From: Paracoccaceae bacterium
GTDB taxonomy: Bacteria > Pseudomonadota > Alphaproteobacteria > Rhodobacterales > Rhodobacteraceae
Reading direction: 5' to 3'
DNA length: 64,000 nt
NCBI GenBank assembly: GCA_024742695.1
Contig: JANSXY010000003.1
Location: 124,001 to 188,000, forward strand
Positions 16,327 through 25,574 of this stretch are shown in pieces (position 1 is the first letter of the stretch; every line of letters starts with the position of its first letter). The notes under the pieces are model-generated. The model made no database searches and was not told the origin of the DNA. It was given only the letters and a program-made list of their open reading frames with translations. Position numbers and translations under genes: made by a program.

Positions 16327-17068
16327 GCCCGGCCTCCTCGGGGTCCGGCCGTGCCTTCTTGCGCCTCTTGATCAGCCAGGCCACGCCGATCAGGTCGTAG
16401 ATGCCGACCATCGCGCGGCCGAAGTTGGTGTATTTCGACCGGCCCGCGCCGCGTTCGCGGTGGCTGACGTCGACCAGCGCCACCTGCCAGCCGTCGCGCT
16501 TGAACAGCGCCGGCAGGTAGCGATGCATGTGGTCGAAATAGGGCAGCCGCAGGAACGCCGCGCGCCGGAACGCCTTGAGCCCGCAGCCGGTGTCGCGCGT
16601 GCCGTCCTTCAGAAGCCACGCCCGCAGCCGGTTGGCGAAGCGCGAGGCGAGCCGCTTCGACAGCGTGTCCTGCCGCGCGACGCGCTGCCCGGCGACAAGG
16701 CCCACCGCCTCCGCCCCCGGCGCCAGAAGCGGCGCGACGAGGCCGGGCAGTTCCGAGGGCGGGTTCTGCCCGTCGCCATCCAGCGTGCAGCACAGCGCGC
16801 CGCGCGCCGCCAGGACGCCGGTATGGACCGCCGCGCTTTGCCCGCCCGAGGTCGGGTGGCGGATCACCCGCAGCCGGTCGGGCGCCAGCGTCCAGGCCGC
16901 GCGACCGGCCGCACCGGTGCCGTCGGTCGAACCGTCGTCGACGACGATCACCTCGAAATGCGGCAGGGTGCCGTCGAGCGCGGCGATCTCGGCCAGAAGG
17001 CCGGCGATGTTGCCCGCCTCGTTCTTCATCGGGATCACGACGCTGAGGTCTATGGTGGTCTCGGCCAT
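16319..17068 (-). CDS. GT2 family polyprenyl-phosphate glycosyltransferase (ArnC/DPM1-like)
   Basis: 249 residues from ATG 17068, chosen because the canonical GT2 beginning (SVVIPMKNEAGNI) follows within ten residues; an open extension to 17137 is not conserved-looking. Catalytic-domain motifs: VVDDGSTDGT (43-52), SGGQSAAVHTG (74-84), and LDGDGQNPP with the DxD at 97-99, and later DTGCGLKAFRR. It should charge undecaprenyl phosphate with a sugar from a nucleotide sugar on the cytoplasmic side. Unlike many ArnC homologs it lacks two clear C-terminal membrane helices, with only a short hydrophobic segment (AMVGIYDLIGVAWLI) near the end. First gene of the three-gene operon. Confidence 0.87.
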   Translation of the reverse strand: MAETTIDLSVVIPMKNEAGNIAGLLAEIAALDGTLPHFEVIVVDDGSTDGTGAAGRAAWTLAPDRLRVIRHPTSGGQSAAVHTGVLAARGALCCTLDGDGQNPPSELPGLVAPLLAPGAEAVGLVAGQRVARQDTLSKRLASRFANRLRAWLLKDGTRDTGCGLKAFRRAAFLRLPYFDHMHRYLPALFKRDGWQVALVDVSHRERGAGRSKYTNFGRAMVGIYDLIGVAWLIKRRKKARPDPEEAGHG

Positions 17069-17199
17069 CGGCTCGTCCTGCGGCCGCCGGCGATCCGGCG
17101 GGGTGATTCGGGGCGGCGGGCCGCCGCGCGGGACCATAGGCGCAACCGCCGGGCCACGGAAGCCCGCGAGGGCGGCGCTGGATTCGGCGCGGGCGCGCG

Positions 17200-17205
17200 T
17201 ATATA
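17200..17205 (+). promoter_or_regulatory. Possible -10 element directly upstream of dapF
   Basis: TATATA at 17200-17205 stands out in very GC-rich DNA and ends nine bases before the dapF ATG at 17215. No Shine-Dalgarno is visible in between. If this is the -10, the transcript would be leaderless or nearly so. No good -35 is seen. Confidence 0.35.
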
Positions 17206-17214
17206 TGCGCCGCC

Positions 17215-18054
17215 ATGACGGATCCGCGCGCCCCCGCAGGCCTGCCGTTCGCCAAGTGGCACGGGCTGGGCAACGACTTCGTGGTCATCGACCAGCGAAG
17301 CGCGCCCGTGCGCCTGGCAGAACCGCTCGTCCGTGCCATCGGCGACCGGCATCGCGGCATCGGCTTCGACCAGCTGGCGGAGATCTGGCCGGACGCGGAC
17401 GCCGCCGCGCGGCTGGTGTTCTGGAACGCCGACGGCAGCCAGGCGGGCGCCTGCGGCAATGCCACCCGCTGCATCGCGCGGATGCTGATGGACGAGACCG
17501 GGCGGCCCGCGCTCGCGCTGCGCACCGAACGCGGGCTCTTGGCCTGCGAGGATGCGGGCGGCGGGCTGACCCGGGTGAACATGGGCGTGCCGCTTCTGGA
17601 CTGGCGCGACATTCCGCTGGCCGAAGCGACCGACACGCTGCACCTGCCGATCGCCGGTGCGCCGGTGGCGACCGGCATGGGCAACCCGCATTGCAGCTTC
17701 TTCGTCGAGGACGTGGCCGCCGTGCGGCTGGAGGAATTCGGCCCCGCACACGAACATCACCCGCTGTTTCCCGAACGGACCAACGTGCAGGTCGTGCAGG
17801 TCACGGGGCCTGACCGGCTTCGGATGCGGGTCTGGGAACGCGGGGCGGGGATCACGCTGGCCTCCGGCTCCTCGACCTGCGCGGTGGCGGTGGCCGCGGC
17901 GCGGCGCGGGCTGACGGGCCGCGCGGTGACGGTCGAGCTTGACGGCGGCACGCTGGCGATCGACTGGCGCGACGACGGGGTCTGGATGACCGGGCCGACC
18001 GCGCATGTCGCCGATGGTGTGCTGACCCCCGCCTTCCTCGGGGCTGCCGGATGA
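17215..18054 (+). CDS. dapF: Diaminopimelate epimerase
   Basis: 279 residues. It interconverts LL- and meso-diaminopimelate in lysine and peptidoglycan synthesis, in the cytosol. The two catalytic cysteines are visible: C80 in GACGNATRC and C222 in ASGSSTCAVA. FAKWHGLGNDFVVID at the N-terminus is also diagnostic. The stop overlaps the mtaB start (ATGA), so the two are translationally coupled. The start has no Shine-Dalgarno but a TATATA just upstream. lysA, acting after the same pathway step, lies at 50362. Confidence 0.96.
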   Translation: MTDPRAPAGLPFAKWHGLGNDFVVIDQRSAPVRLAEPLVRAIGDRHRGIGFDQLAEIWPDADAAARLVFWNADGSQAGACGNATRCIARMLMDETGRPALALRTERGLLACEDAGGGLTRVNMGVPLLDWRDIPLAEATDTLHLPIAGAPVATGMGNPHCSFFVEDVAAVRLEEFGPAHEHHPLFPERTNVQVVQVTGPDRLRMRVWERGAGITLASGSSTCAVAVAAARRGLTGRAVTVELDGGTLAIDWRDDGVWMTGPTAHVADGVLTPAFLGAAG

Positions 18055-19304
18055 GCGCGCCGGTGATCTCGACCCACGGCTGTCGCCTGAACGCCTACGA
18101 GAGCGAGGCGATGCGCGAGATGGCCGAGGCGGCGGGGCTGACCGGCGCGGTCGTGGTCAACACCTGCGCGGTGACGGCCGAAGCCGTGCGCAAGGCCAAG
18201 CAGGATATCCGGCGGCTGGCGCGCGCCAATCCCGGCGCGCCGGTGATCGTCACCGGCTGCGCGGCGCAGACGGAACCGGAAACCTTCGCCGCGATGCCCG
18301 AGGTTGCCCGCGTGATCGGCAACGCCGAGAAGATGCGCCCCGAAACCTGGGCCGGCCTCGCCGTGCCCGACCTGATCGGCGCGACCGAGCGCGTGCAGGT
18401 CGACGACATCATGAGCGTGCGGGAAACCGCGGGTCACCTGATCGACGGGTTCGGCCGGCACCGGGCCTATGTGCAGGTGCAGAACGGCTGCGACCATCGC
18501 TGCACCTTCTGCATCATCCCCTATGGCCGCGGCAACTCGCGGTCGGTTCCCGCCGGCGTGGTGGTCGACCAGATCCGGCGGCTGGTGGACCGTGGCTTCG
18601 CAGAAGTCGTGCTCACCGGGGTCGATCTGACAAGCTGGGGCGCCGACCTGCCCGGCACGCCCCGGCTGGGCGACCTGGTGATGCGGATCCTGCGGCTGGT
18701 GCCCGACCTCGCGCGGTTGCGGATTTCCTCGATCGATTCGATCGAGGCGGACGAGAACCTGATGCTGGCCATCGCGACCGAAGCGCGGCTGATGCCGCAT
18801 CTGCACCTCAGCCTGCAGGCCGGCGACGACATGATCCTGAAGCGGATGAAGCGCCGGCATTCCCGCGACGACGCGATCCGGTTCTGCGAAGAGGCGCGGC
18901 GGCTGCGCCCCGGCATCGTCTTCGGCGCCGACATCATCGCGGGGTTCCCGACCGAGACCGAGGCGATGTTCCAGAACTCGCTGAACCTGGTCGACGACTG
19001 CGGCCTGACCTTCCTGCATGTCTTCCCGTTCAGCCCGCGCAAGGGCACGCCCGCCGCGCGGATGCCGCAGGTGCCGGGGACCGCGGTGAAGGATCGGGCG
19101 CGGCGGCTGCGCGCGGCCGGGCAGGTGCGGCTGGCGGCGCACCTGGCCGCGCAGGTCGGCCGCCGGCTGGAGGTGCTGGTCGAGGGGCCGCGGCTGGGCC
19201 GGGCCGAGGACTTCACCGAGGTCGCCTTCGCCGCCGATCGGCCGGAAGGGCGGATCGTGTCCGCGACGATTCACGGGACGGCCGAGGGGCGGCTGGCGGC
19301 CTGA
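18051..19304 (+). CDS. mtaB: tRNA t6A37 methylthiotransferase MtaB
   Basis: 417 residues, radical-SAM methylthiotransferase that converts t6A37 to ms2t6A37 in ANN-decoding tRNAs. The N-terminal UPF0004 domain carries three cysteines (C11, C39, C70) for one [4Fe-4S] cluster. The radical SAM motif is C147-x3-C151-x2-C154 in GCDHRCTFCIIPYGRG. A short C-terminal TRAM-like region follows. Opening with VISTHGCRLNAYE places it in the MtaB rather than the MiaB or RimO branch. Overlaps dapF by 4 bp. Confidence 0.93.
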   Translation: MSAPVISTHGCRLNAYESEAMREMAEAAGLTGAVVVNTCAVTAEAVRKAKQDIRRLARANPGAPVIVTGCAAQTEPETFAAMPEVARVIGNAEKMRPETWAGLAVPDLIGATERVQVDDIMSVRETAGHLIDGFGRHRAYVQVQNGCDHRCTFCIIPYGRGNSRSVPAGVVVDQIRRLVDRGFAEVVLTGVDLTSWGADLPGTPRLGDLVMRILRLVPDLARLRISSIDSIEADENLMLAIATEARLMPHLHLSLQAGDDMILKRMKRRHSRDDAIRFCEEARRLRPGIVFGADIIAGFPTETEAMFQNSLNLVDDCGLTFLHVFPFSPRKGTPAARMPQVPGTAVKDRARRLRAAGQVRLAAHLAAQVGRRLEVLVEGPRLGRAEDFTEVAFAADRPEGRIVSATIHGTAEGRLAA

Positions 19305-19480
19305 TCGCGGCATTTGGCCGCGAGCCGTTCGGCATCGCGGCGCCGACGGCCAGGGCCATCGAACCCGTGGCAACCACAACCTGAAACCGACCGCCCTGGC
19401 CCAACCACAAGGCTATAGCCATCCAAAAGGACTGTGCTAGGCTCCGACCTGGAAACGCGCCTAAAGCGGAGGACTTCAGG

Positions 19481-19882
19481 ATGCGAGCGACAGTACTCGG
19501 TATGGCCTTTTCTGTGACGAGTGCCCTGCTGGCCGGATCGGCCACGGCGGAGGATGCCGGCGTCGGCGCGGCGCTTTACGGTGAGTGGTGTGCCGCCTGC
19601 CACGGCGCGAGCGGGCTTGGCGATGGCGACATGGCCGGGGTGATGACGATCCCGTCCCCGAACCTCACGCTGCTGGCGCAGAACAACGACGGCGTCTTCC
19701 CGATGCTCGACGTGATCCACATCGTCGATGGGCGCACCGGCGTGCGCGCGCATGGCGGCATGATGCCGGTCTTCGGGCGGGTGTTTTCCAGCGCCGACGA
19801 GGCCAACCCCTACGGCTCGGTCCTCGAGGCGCGCGGCCGCGTCCTGTCGCTGGCGATGTATCTCGAGTCGATCCAGAAGTAG
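19481..19882 (+). CDS. Small periplasmic c-type cytochrome
   Basis: 133 residues from ATG 19481, with GGAGG in the upstream sequence. Residues 1-23 form a Sec signal peptide ending ATAEDA. The heme c attachment motif is C37-A-A-C40-H41, and the axial Met is probably in GGMMPVFG (M94/M95). The size and single heme fit class I cytochrome c. It is a monocistronic gene; it could be an electron carrier for a periplasmic dehydrogenase or oxidase, but no such partner adjoins it. The 176-bp region upstream shows no convincing promoter. Confidence 0.85.
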   Translation: MRATVLGMAFSVTSALLAGSATAEDAGVGAALYGEWCAACHGASGLGDGDMAGVMTIPSPNLTLLAQNNDGVFPMLDVIHIVDGRTGVRAHGGMMPVFGRVFSSADEANPYGSVLEARGRVLSLAMYLESIQK

Positions 19883-19983
19883 GCGCACCCACAGGGCCCG
19901 CGCCCGGCCGGCGGCAGCCGCGGGAGGAACCGGCTTTCCTTCGCGCCGGGCAGGGCCTAGCGTCGGCGGCCAGGAGGCCGCCG

Positions 19984-20607
19984 ATGCACCCCAATCCCGC
20001 CTATCGCCAGACCCCTGACGAGATCAGCCTTGCCTTCGCGCGGGGCCGCGGCTTCGGGGTTCTGGCCGTCAACGGGCCGGACGGACCGCTCCTGTCGCAC
20101 GTGCCGTTCCTTCTGTCCGAAGACGGCCGAAGGGCAGAGTTGCACCTGGTCCGCTCCACGGCGATCGCCCGGCTGGGCGCGGGGCCGGTGCCCGCGGTGC
20201 TGGCGGTGACCGGCCCGGAGGGCTACGTCTCGCCCGACTGGTACGGCATTCCCGACCAGGTGCCGACCTGGAACTATGTCGCCGTCCATCTGCACGGCCG
20301 GCTGGAACGGTGTCCGCAGGCCGCGCTGCGCGGCATGCTCGACCGTCTGTCGGACGCGTTCGAGGCGCGGCTGGCGCCGAAACCGGCCTGGACCAGCGCG
20401 AAGATGCCGGCCGAGGCGATGGCGCGGATGATGCGGCAGATCCTGCCCTACCGGCTGGAGATCGCCGAGATCGAAAGCACCTGGAAACTGGGCCAGAACA
20501 AGCCCGAGGCGGCGCGGCTGGGCGCGGCCGACGGGCTGGCGGCGGCGGGCGCGGCGCAACTGGCGGCCCTGATGCGCCAGCCGCCCGAGACCGATGGACA
20601 GGGATGA
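19984..20607 (+). CDS. FMN-binding negative transcriptional regulator family (PaiB-like)
   Basis: 207 residues. ATG 19984 gives the typical beginning MHPNPAYR. The flavin-reductase-like split-barrel family is recognised from ISLAFARGRGFGVLAV, LLSHVPFLL, YVSPDWYG, VPTWNYVAVHLHGRLE and the C-terminal AEIESTWKLGQNKP. Bacillus PaiB was described as a negative regulator, but homologs bind FMN and may be enzymes, perhaps heme- or flavin-related; the function here is open. Followed by a GST gene 40 bp downstream and a LysE exporter on the same strand. Confidence 0.85.
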   Translation: MHPNPAYRQTPDEISLAFARGRGFGVLAVNGPDGPLLSHVPFLLSEDGRRAELHLVRSTAIARLGAGPVPAVLAVTGPEGYVSPDWYGIPDQVPTWNYVAVHLHGRLERCPQAALRGMLDRLSDAFEARLAPKPAWTSAKMPAEAMARMMRQILPYRLEIAEIESTWKLGQNKPEAARLGAADGLAAAGAAQLAALMRQPPETDGQG

Positions 20608-20647
20608 AACCCGCTCCTAATGTCGCGCCAACGACAGGGAGGCCCCG

Positions 20648-21259
20648 ATGAAGCTCTACCATTCCCCGACCTCGCCCTACGTGCGCAAGGTCATGGTTCT
20701 TCTGGCCGAAACCGGGCAGCAGGACGACGTGACGCTGGTGCCCGCCACCGGCACGCCGGTCGACGCCGGATCGATGCCGCTGGCGCAGAACCCGCTGGGC
20801 AAGATCCCGGCGCTGGAACGGCCCGAGGGCCCGGCGCTCTACGACAGCCGGGTGATCTGCCGATACCTTGACGACCGTGCCGGCGGCCGGCTTTACCCGG
20901 CCGCTCCGCGGCTTTGGGACACGCTGGTGCTCGAGGCGACGGCCGACGGGATCGTCGATGCCGCGATCCTGATGGTCTACGAATGGCGCGTCCGGCCCGA
21001 AACCGCCCGCCACGAACCCTGGGTCGAGGGCCAGTGGGCCAAGGTCGCGCGGTCGCTCGACGCGATCGAGGGGCGCTGGATGAGCCACCTGGCCGGCCCG
21101 CTCGACATGGGGCAGGTCGCGGTGGGCTGTGCCCTGGGCTACCTCGATTTCCGGCATCACGACCGCAACTGGCGCGGCGCCTGCCCCGCGCTCGCGGCCT
21201 GGTACGAGGGGTTCGCCGCCCGCCCCAGCATGCAGGCGACGGTGCCGCCTGCCGCCTGA
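20648..21259 (+). CDS. Glutathione S-transferase family protein
   Basis: 203 residues. The N-terminal thioredoxin-like domain starts MKLYHSPTSPYVRKV, with Ser9 or nearby as the candidate catalytic residue. NPLGKIPAL, then LYDSRVICRYLD, form the conserved glutathione-site loop (cis-Pro and the SNAIL-type position). The C-terminal half is all-helical. It conjugates or reduces substrates with glutathione in the cytosol; the substrate is unknown. It lies 6 bp before the LysE gene and is likely co-transcribed with it. Confidence 0.9.
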   Translation: MKLYHSPTSPYVRKVMVLLAETGQQDDVTLVPATGTPVDAGSMPLAQNPLGKIPALERPEGPALYDSRVICRYLDDRAGGRLYPAAPRLWDTLVLEATADGIVDAAILMVYEWRVRPETARHEPWVEGQWAKVARSLDAIEGRWMSHLAGPLDMGQVAVGCALGYLDFRHHDRNWRGACPALAAWYEGFAARPSMQATVPPAA

Positions 21260-21265
21260 TCCCCG

Positions 21266-21916
21266 ATGACGCTGCCCTGGGCGGAGTTCCTGACGGTCTG
21301 GACGATCCTGGCGGTCAACATCGCATCGCCGGGTCCGAACGTGCTCAACACCATCGCCACCGCCATGGGATCGGGCCGCGCCGCGGGGATGGGCGCGGCG
21401 CTGGGCGTGGGCCTCGGCATCGGGGCCTGGTGTCTCGGCATGGCGCTGGGCATGGCCGCCGTCTTCGCCATGCTGCCGGTGGCGCGCACCGTGCTGACCG
21501 GGCTCGCCATCGCGCTGCTGGTGTGGTTCGCGGCGCGCTACCTGCGCACCGCCTGGGCCGGCTACAACCGGCGTGGCACGGGCGGACTTGCCGAACAGCA
21601 GGGCATGGGCCTTGGCGCGGGGTTCCGGCGGTCGCTGGCGGTGAACCTGCTCAATCCGAAGGCGTTGACCTCGTGGCTGGCCATCGTCGCGATCTTCCCG
21701 GTGGCCCGCGCCCGCGGCGGCGACATCGCACTGCTCTGCGCCGGCGCCTGCACCCTGTCGTTCTCGATCCACACGGTCTACGCGCTGGCATTCTCGACGC
21801 CGCCGGCGGCCCGGTTCTACCTGCGGCATGCCTGGATCGTCAGCGGTGCGACCGGGCTGTTCTTCCTGTCCTTCGCCGCCGTCCTCGTGGCCGAGGCGCT
21901 CGGCACGGCCGGCTGA
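21266..21916 (+). CDS. LysE/RhtB family amino-acid exporter
   Basis: 216 residues with about five to six membrane helices. The family motif is near the N-terminus (NIASPGPNVLNTIATAMGSGR), followed by GLGIGAWCL and the central AVNLLNPKALTSWLAI. LysE/RhtB proteins export amino acids or similar metabolites by proton antiport. The substrate cannot be told. Co-directional with and 6 bp after the GST gene. Confidence 0.9.
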   Translation: MTLPWAEFLTVWTILAVNIASPGPNVLNTIATAMGSGRAAGMGAALGVGLGIGAWCLGMALGMAAVFAMLPVARTVLTGLAIALLVWFAARYLRTAWAGYNRRGTGGLAEQQGMGLGAGFRRSLAVNLLNPKALTSWLAIVAIFPVARARGGDIALLCAGACTLSFSIHTVYALAFSTPPAARFYLRHAWIVSGATGLFFLSFAAVLVAEALGTAG

Positions 21917-22118
21917 CCGCCACGGCAGACATCACAAGATGGATCGCCGAGCGCGACGGGCAAGGGCATCCCGGTGCGACACAGGCCCACGGTGTGGCCG
22001 AATGCGCGCTGGACGCGGGCGCGCGTGGTGGCTAAAAGCCACGCGGGAAGGCTGCGGGAGACCGTGGCCCGGCAGTCTTGTAGGGCTCCGCACGGCCCTG
22101 AGGTAAGGAGAGCGACAC

Positions 22119-22685
22119 GTGTCTCACGCAGACGATCACGCAGGCACCCGGCGGGATTTCCTCTATTACGCGACCGCCGGCGCGGGCGCGGTGGCGACCG
22201 GCGCCGCCGTCTGGCCGCTGGTCAACCAGATGAATCCCTCGGCAGACGTTCAGGCCCTGTCGGCGATCTTCGTCGACGTCAGCGGCGTCGAAACCGGCAC
22301 CCAGCTGACCGTGAAATGGCGCGGCAAGCCGGTGTTCATCCGCCGCCGCACCGAGGACGAGATCGCCGATGCGCGCGCCGTGAACGTCGAGGATCTCGAG
22401 ATCGACAAGTTCGCGCAGAACGCCAACCTGCCCGATGACGCCTCCGCCGCGGACGAGAACCGCGCGCTTGACGAGGCCGGCGAATGGCTGGTGATGATCG
22501 GCGTGTGCACCCATCTCGGCTGCGTGCCGATCGGCAACGGCGCGGGCGATTTCGGCGGCTGGTTCTGCCCCTGCCACGGGTCGCACTACGATACGTCGGG
22601 CCGGATCCGCCGCGGGCCGGCGCCGCGCAATCTCGACATCCCGGTGGCGCAGTTCACCGACGAAACGACCATCCTTCTGGGCTGA
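22119..22685 (+). CDS. petA: Ubiquinol-cytochrome c reductase iron-sulfur subunit (Rieske)
   Basis: 188 residues. The start is GTG 22119 behind a clear AAGGAGA site. Residues 11-35 contain a Tat-type signal anchor ([15 protein letters not shown]). The [2Fe-2S] cluster ligands are in C130-T-H132-L-G-C135 and C150-P-C152-H153-G-S, with C135 and C152 as the stabilising disulfide. It passes electrons from ubiquinol at the Qo site to cytochrome c1 on the periplasmic side. First gene of petABC, 11 bp before petB. Confidence 0.97.
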   Translation: MSHADDHAGTRRDFLYYATAGAGAVATGAAVWPLVNQMNPSADVQALSAIFVDVSGVETGTQLTVKWRGKPVFIRRRTEDEIADARAVNVEDLEIDKFAQNANLPDDASAADENRALDEAGEWLVMIGVCTHLGCVPIGNGAGDFGGWFCPCHGSHYDTSGRIRRGPAPRNLDIPVAQFTDETTILLG

Positions 22686-22696
22686 GGGGACGACCT

Positions 22697-24019
22697 ATGG
22701 CTGGTATTCCGCACGACCACTACGAGCCCGGATCGGGCTTCGAGCGCTGGCTGCATCGGCGTCTGCCGATCGTCGCGCTCGCCTACGACACGATCATGAT
22801 CCCGACGCCCAAGAACCTCAACTGGATGTGGATCTGGGGCATCGTCCTGACCTTCTGCCTTGCGCTGCAGATCGTAACCGGGATCATCCTGGCGATGCAT
22901 TACACGCCGCATGTCGATCTCGCCTTCGGTTCGATCGAGCACATCATGCGCAACGTGAACGGCGGCCACATGCTGCGCTATCTGCACATGAACGGGGCCT
23001 CGCTGTTCTTCTTCGCGGTCTACATGCATATCTTCCGCGGTCTCTACTACGGCAGCTACAAGGCCCCGCGCGAGATCACCTGGATCATCGGCATGCTGAT
23101 CTACCTGCTGATGATGGGCACCGCCTTCATGGGCTACGTGCTGCCCTGGGGGCAGATGTCGTTCTGGGGCGCCACCGTGATCACCGGTCTGTTCGGTGCG
23201 ATCCCGGGCATCGGCGACGCGATCCAGACCTGGCTGCTGGGCGGCCCGGCGGTGGACAACGCCACGCTGAACCGCTTCTTCTCGCTGCACTACCTGCTGC
23301 CCTTCGTCATCGCGGCGCTGGTGGCGGTGCATATCTGGGCGTTCCACACCACCGGCAACAACAACCCCACCGGGGTCGAGGTGCGCCGCACCGCGAAGGC
23401 CGAGGCCGAGAAGGACACGCTGCCGTTCTGGCCCTACTACGTGATCAAGGATCTGTTCGCGCTGGCGCTGATCCTGCTGGTGTTCTTCGCGATCGTCGGC
23501 TTCATGCCGAACTACCTGGGCCACCCCGACAACTACGTCGAGGCGAACCCGCTGGTGACGCCCGCGCATATCGTTCCGGAATGGTACTTCCTGCCGTTCT
23601 ACGCGATCCTGCGCGCCTTCGACGGCGACGTCTGGGTGGTGATCGCCGCCAACTGGCTCAGCTTCGGGATTATCGACGCCAAGTTCTTCGGCGTGCTGGC
23701 GATGTTCGGCGCGATCGCGGTGATGGCGCTGGCGCCCTGGCTTGACACCTCGTCGGTGCGGTCGGGCCGCTATCGCCCGATGTTCAAGTGGTGGTTCTGG
23801 CTCCTGGTGATCGACTTCGTGGTGCTGATGTGGGCGGGCGCGATGCCGGCCGAGGGGATCTACCCGACCATCGCGCTGATCGGCTCGGCCTACTGGTTCG
23901 CCTACTTCCTGGTGATCCTGCCGCTTCTCGGGGTGATCGAGAAGCCGCTGCCGCAGCCGGCCACGATCGAGGACGATTTCAACGCCCACTACGGCGCCAA
24001 GACGCAGCCGGCCGAGTGA
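22697..24019 (+). CDS. petB: Cytochrome b subunit of the bc1 complex
   Basis: 440 residues from ATG 22697 with GAGGGGA upstream; the longer open frame to 22484 is the Rieske gene read in another frame. Eight or so membrane helices. Qo-site landmark [13 protein letters not shown] is intact, as are [17 protein letters not shown] and the paired histidines for hemes bL and bH (for example [15 protein letters not shown]). The long C-terminus and [16 protein letters not shown] start are typical of Rhodobacterales cytochrome b. Forms the membrane core with PetA and PetC. Confidence 0.97.
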   Translation: MAGIPHDHYEPGSGFERWLHRRLPIVALAYDTIMIPTPKNLNWMWIWGIVLTFCLALQIVTGIILAMHYTPHVDLAFGSIEHIMRNVNGGHMLRYLHMNGASLFFFAVYMHIFRGLYYGSYKAPREITWIIGMLIYLLMMGTAFMGYVLPWGQMSFWGATVITGLFGAIPGIGDAIQTWLLGGPAVDNATLNRFFSLHYLLPFVIAALVAVHIWAFHTTGNNNPTGVEVRRTAKAEAEKDTLPFWPYYVIKDLFALALILLVFFAIVGFMPNYLGHPDNYVEANPLVTPAHIVPEWYFLPFYAILRAFDGDVWVVIAANWLSFGIIDAKFFGVLAMFGAIAVMALAPWLDTSSVRSGRYRPMFKWWFWLLVIDFVVLMWAGAMPAEGIYPTIALIGSAYWFAYFLVILPLLGVIEKPLPQPATIEDDFNAHYGAKTQPAE

Positions 24020-24036
24020 TGGAAAGGACGCGAAAG

Positions 24037-24825
24037 ATGAGAAACCTTGCGATCACGACCATCGCGGCCCTGGGCCTGTCGGCGGGCGCCGCGCTCGCCG
24101 CCGGGGCCGCGGGCGAGGTCAAGGACGTCGCCTTCAGCTTCGAGGGGCCGTTCGGCACCTTCGACCAGTTGCAGCTTCAGCGCGGCCTTCAGGTCTATAC
24201 CGAAAGCTGCTCGGGTTGCCACGGGCTCAAGCAGGTGCCGATCCGCACGCTCGCAGACGAGGGCGGCCCGCATCTGCCGGCCGACCAGGTCCGCGCCTAT
24301 GCGGCGAACCTCGATCCGGTGATGTTGCCCGATTTCGAGGAACGCCCGCGCGAGTGGACGGATCATTTCCCCGCCCGGTCGGGTGACGGCATGGGCCCCG
24401 ACCTGAGCATGATGGCCAAGGCGCGCGCGGGCTTCCACGGCCCCTACGGCACCGGCATCAGCCAGTTCATCAACGGCATGGGCGGGCCGGAATACATCTA
24501 CTCGATCCTCACCGGCTACACCGGCGAGGAAAAGGAAGAGGCCGGCACGATCTTCTACGAGAACAAGGCCTTCCCGGGCGGCTGGATCGCGATGGCCCCG
24601 CCGCTGTTCGACGAGATGGTGGAATATGCCGACGGCAGCGAGGCGACGACGTCGCACATGGCCGAGGATGTCGCGGCCTTCCTGATGTGGTCGGCGGAAC
24701 CGAAGATGATGGCGCGCAAGCAGGTCGGCTTCGTGTCGGTCCTGTTCCTGGGTTTGCTGACGGTGCTTTTGTACCTCACCAACAAGCGCCTGTGGGCGCC
24801 GGTGAAGGGCAAGAAGGTCGCCTGA
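24037..24825 (+). CDS. petC: Cytochrome c1 of the bc1 complex
   Basis: 262 residues. ATG 24037 follows GGAAAGGA; an overlapping ATG at 24019 is possible but spoils the signal peptide. Residues 1-21 are a Sec signal ([18 protein letters not shown]). Heme c attaches at C58-S-G-C61-H62. The C-terminal anchor helix is [19 protein letters not shown], ending in Lys-rich cytoplasmic tail. Third gene of the operon, closed by a terminator 29 bp downstream. Confidence 0.97.
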   Translation: MRNLAITTIAALGLSAGAALAAGAAGEVKDVAFSFEGPFGTFDQLQLQRGLQVYTESCSGCHGLKQVPIRTLADEGGPHLPADQVRAYAANLDPVMLPDFEERPREWTDHFPARSGDGMGPDLSMMAKARAGFHGPYGTGISQFINGMGGPEYIYSILTGYTGEEKEEAGTIFYENKAFPGGWIAMAPPLFDEMVEYADGSEATTSHMAEDVAAFLMWSAEPKMMARKQVGFVSVLFLGLLTVLLYLTNKRLWAPVKGKKVA

Positions 24826-24853
24826 GCCCGCGCCGGACCGTTCGAAATCATTG

Positions 24854-24879
24854 AAACGCGCCCCGCGGGGCGCGTTTTT
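24854..24879 (+). terminator. Rho-independent terminator of petABC
   Basis: AAACGCGCCCCG/CGGGGCGCGTTT is a perfect inverted repeat ending in TTTTT. The A-run on the other strand lets it also serve the opposing thiBPQ operon, whose last stop codon (24879-24881) abuts it. Confidence 0.85.
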
Positions 24880-25574
24880 CATTGCCCGAGGTAGTCGGCC
24901 AGCGCCGGCGGCGGATCGGCCAGAAGCGCGGCGGTGGGCCGCGGCGGTTCCGCCCGCCCGCCGGCGACGAGGATCGTTTCGGGGGCGAAGCGGCGCGCGT
25001 CGGCGGGATCGTGGCTGACCATCAGCACGGTGGCGCCTGTCTCGGCCGCGATCCCCGCGCAGAGATCCAGCATCTCGGCCTTCAAGGCCGGACCGAGCGC
25101 GGCGAAGGGTTCGTCCAGCAGCCACAGCGGCCGCCGCCGCAAGAGCAGCCGCGCCAGCGCCGCGCGGCCCTGTTCGCCGCCCGAAACCTGGCCCGGCCGG
25201 CGCCCGGCCAGCGCCGACAGACCGGTGCGCGCCAGCGCCTCGGCCACCTGCGCCCGGTCCGATCCGGTCAGCCGAAGCCCCGGATGCAGGCCCAGCCCGA
25301 CGTTCTCGGCCAGTGTCAGGTGCGGAAACAGGTTCTGGTCCTGGAACAGGATCGAAAGCGGCCGTGCGCCGGGGGCAAGCGCCCCGATGTCCCGCCCGTC
25401 CCACAGGATCCGGCCGTCGGCCACCGGCACGAAACCGGCGATCGCGCCCAGCAGCGTTGACTTGCCCGCCCCCGACGGCCCGATCACCGCGACGAGCGCG
25501 CCGCGCGGCACGGCAAGGTCGGCGGCCAGGCGGAACCCGTCCTGTTCGATCCGCACGGCGTCGAGTTCAAGCAT
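24879..25574 (-). CDS. thiQ: Thiamine ABC transporter, ATP-binding protein
   Basis: 231 residues. Walker A GPSGAGKST (~33-41), Q-loop FQDQNLFPHLT, ABC signature VSGGEQGRAALAR, Walker B LWLLDEPFAALG and the H-loop SHDPADA are intact. It powers uptake of thiamine or thiamine pyrophosphate with ThiP and ThiB. The start overlaps thiP by 8 bp. Controlled with them by the TPP riboswitch upstream of thiB. Confidence 0.93.
   Translation of the reverse strand: MLELDAVRIEQDGFRLAADLAVPRGALVAVIGPSGAGKSTLLGAIAGFVPVADGRILWDGRDIGALAPGARPLSILFQDQNLFPHLTLAENVGLGLHPGLRLTGSDRAQVAEALARTGLSALAGRRPGQVSGGEQGRAALARLLLRRRPLWLLDEPFAALGPALKAEMLDLCAGIAAETGATVLMVSHDPADARRFAPETILVAGGRAEPPRPTAALLADPPPALADYLGQ

Noticed and set aside
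22028-22042. Small hairpin (GTGGCT-AAA-AGCCAC) upstream of petA.
   Set aside because: Short stem without T-run or known consensus; no support for an attenuator.
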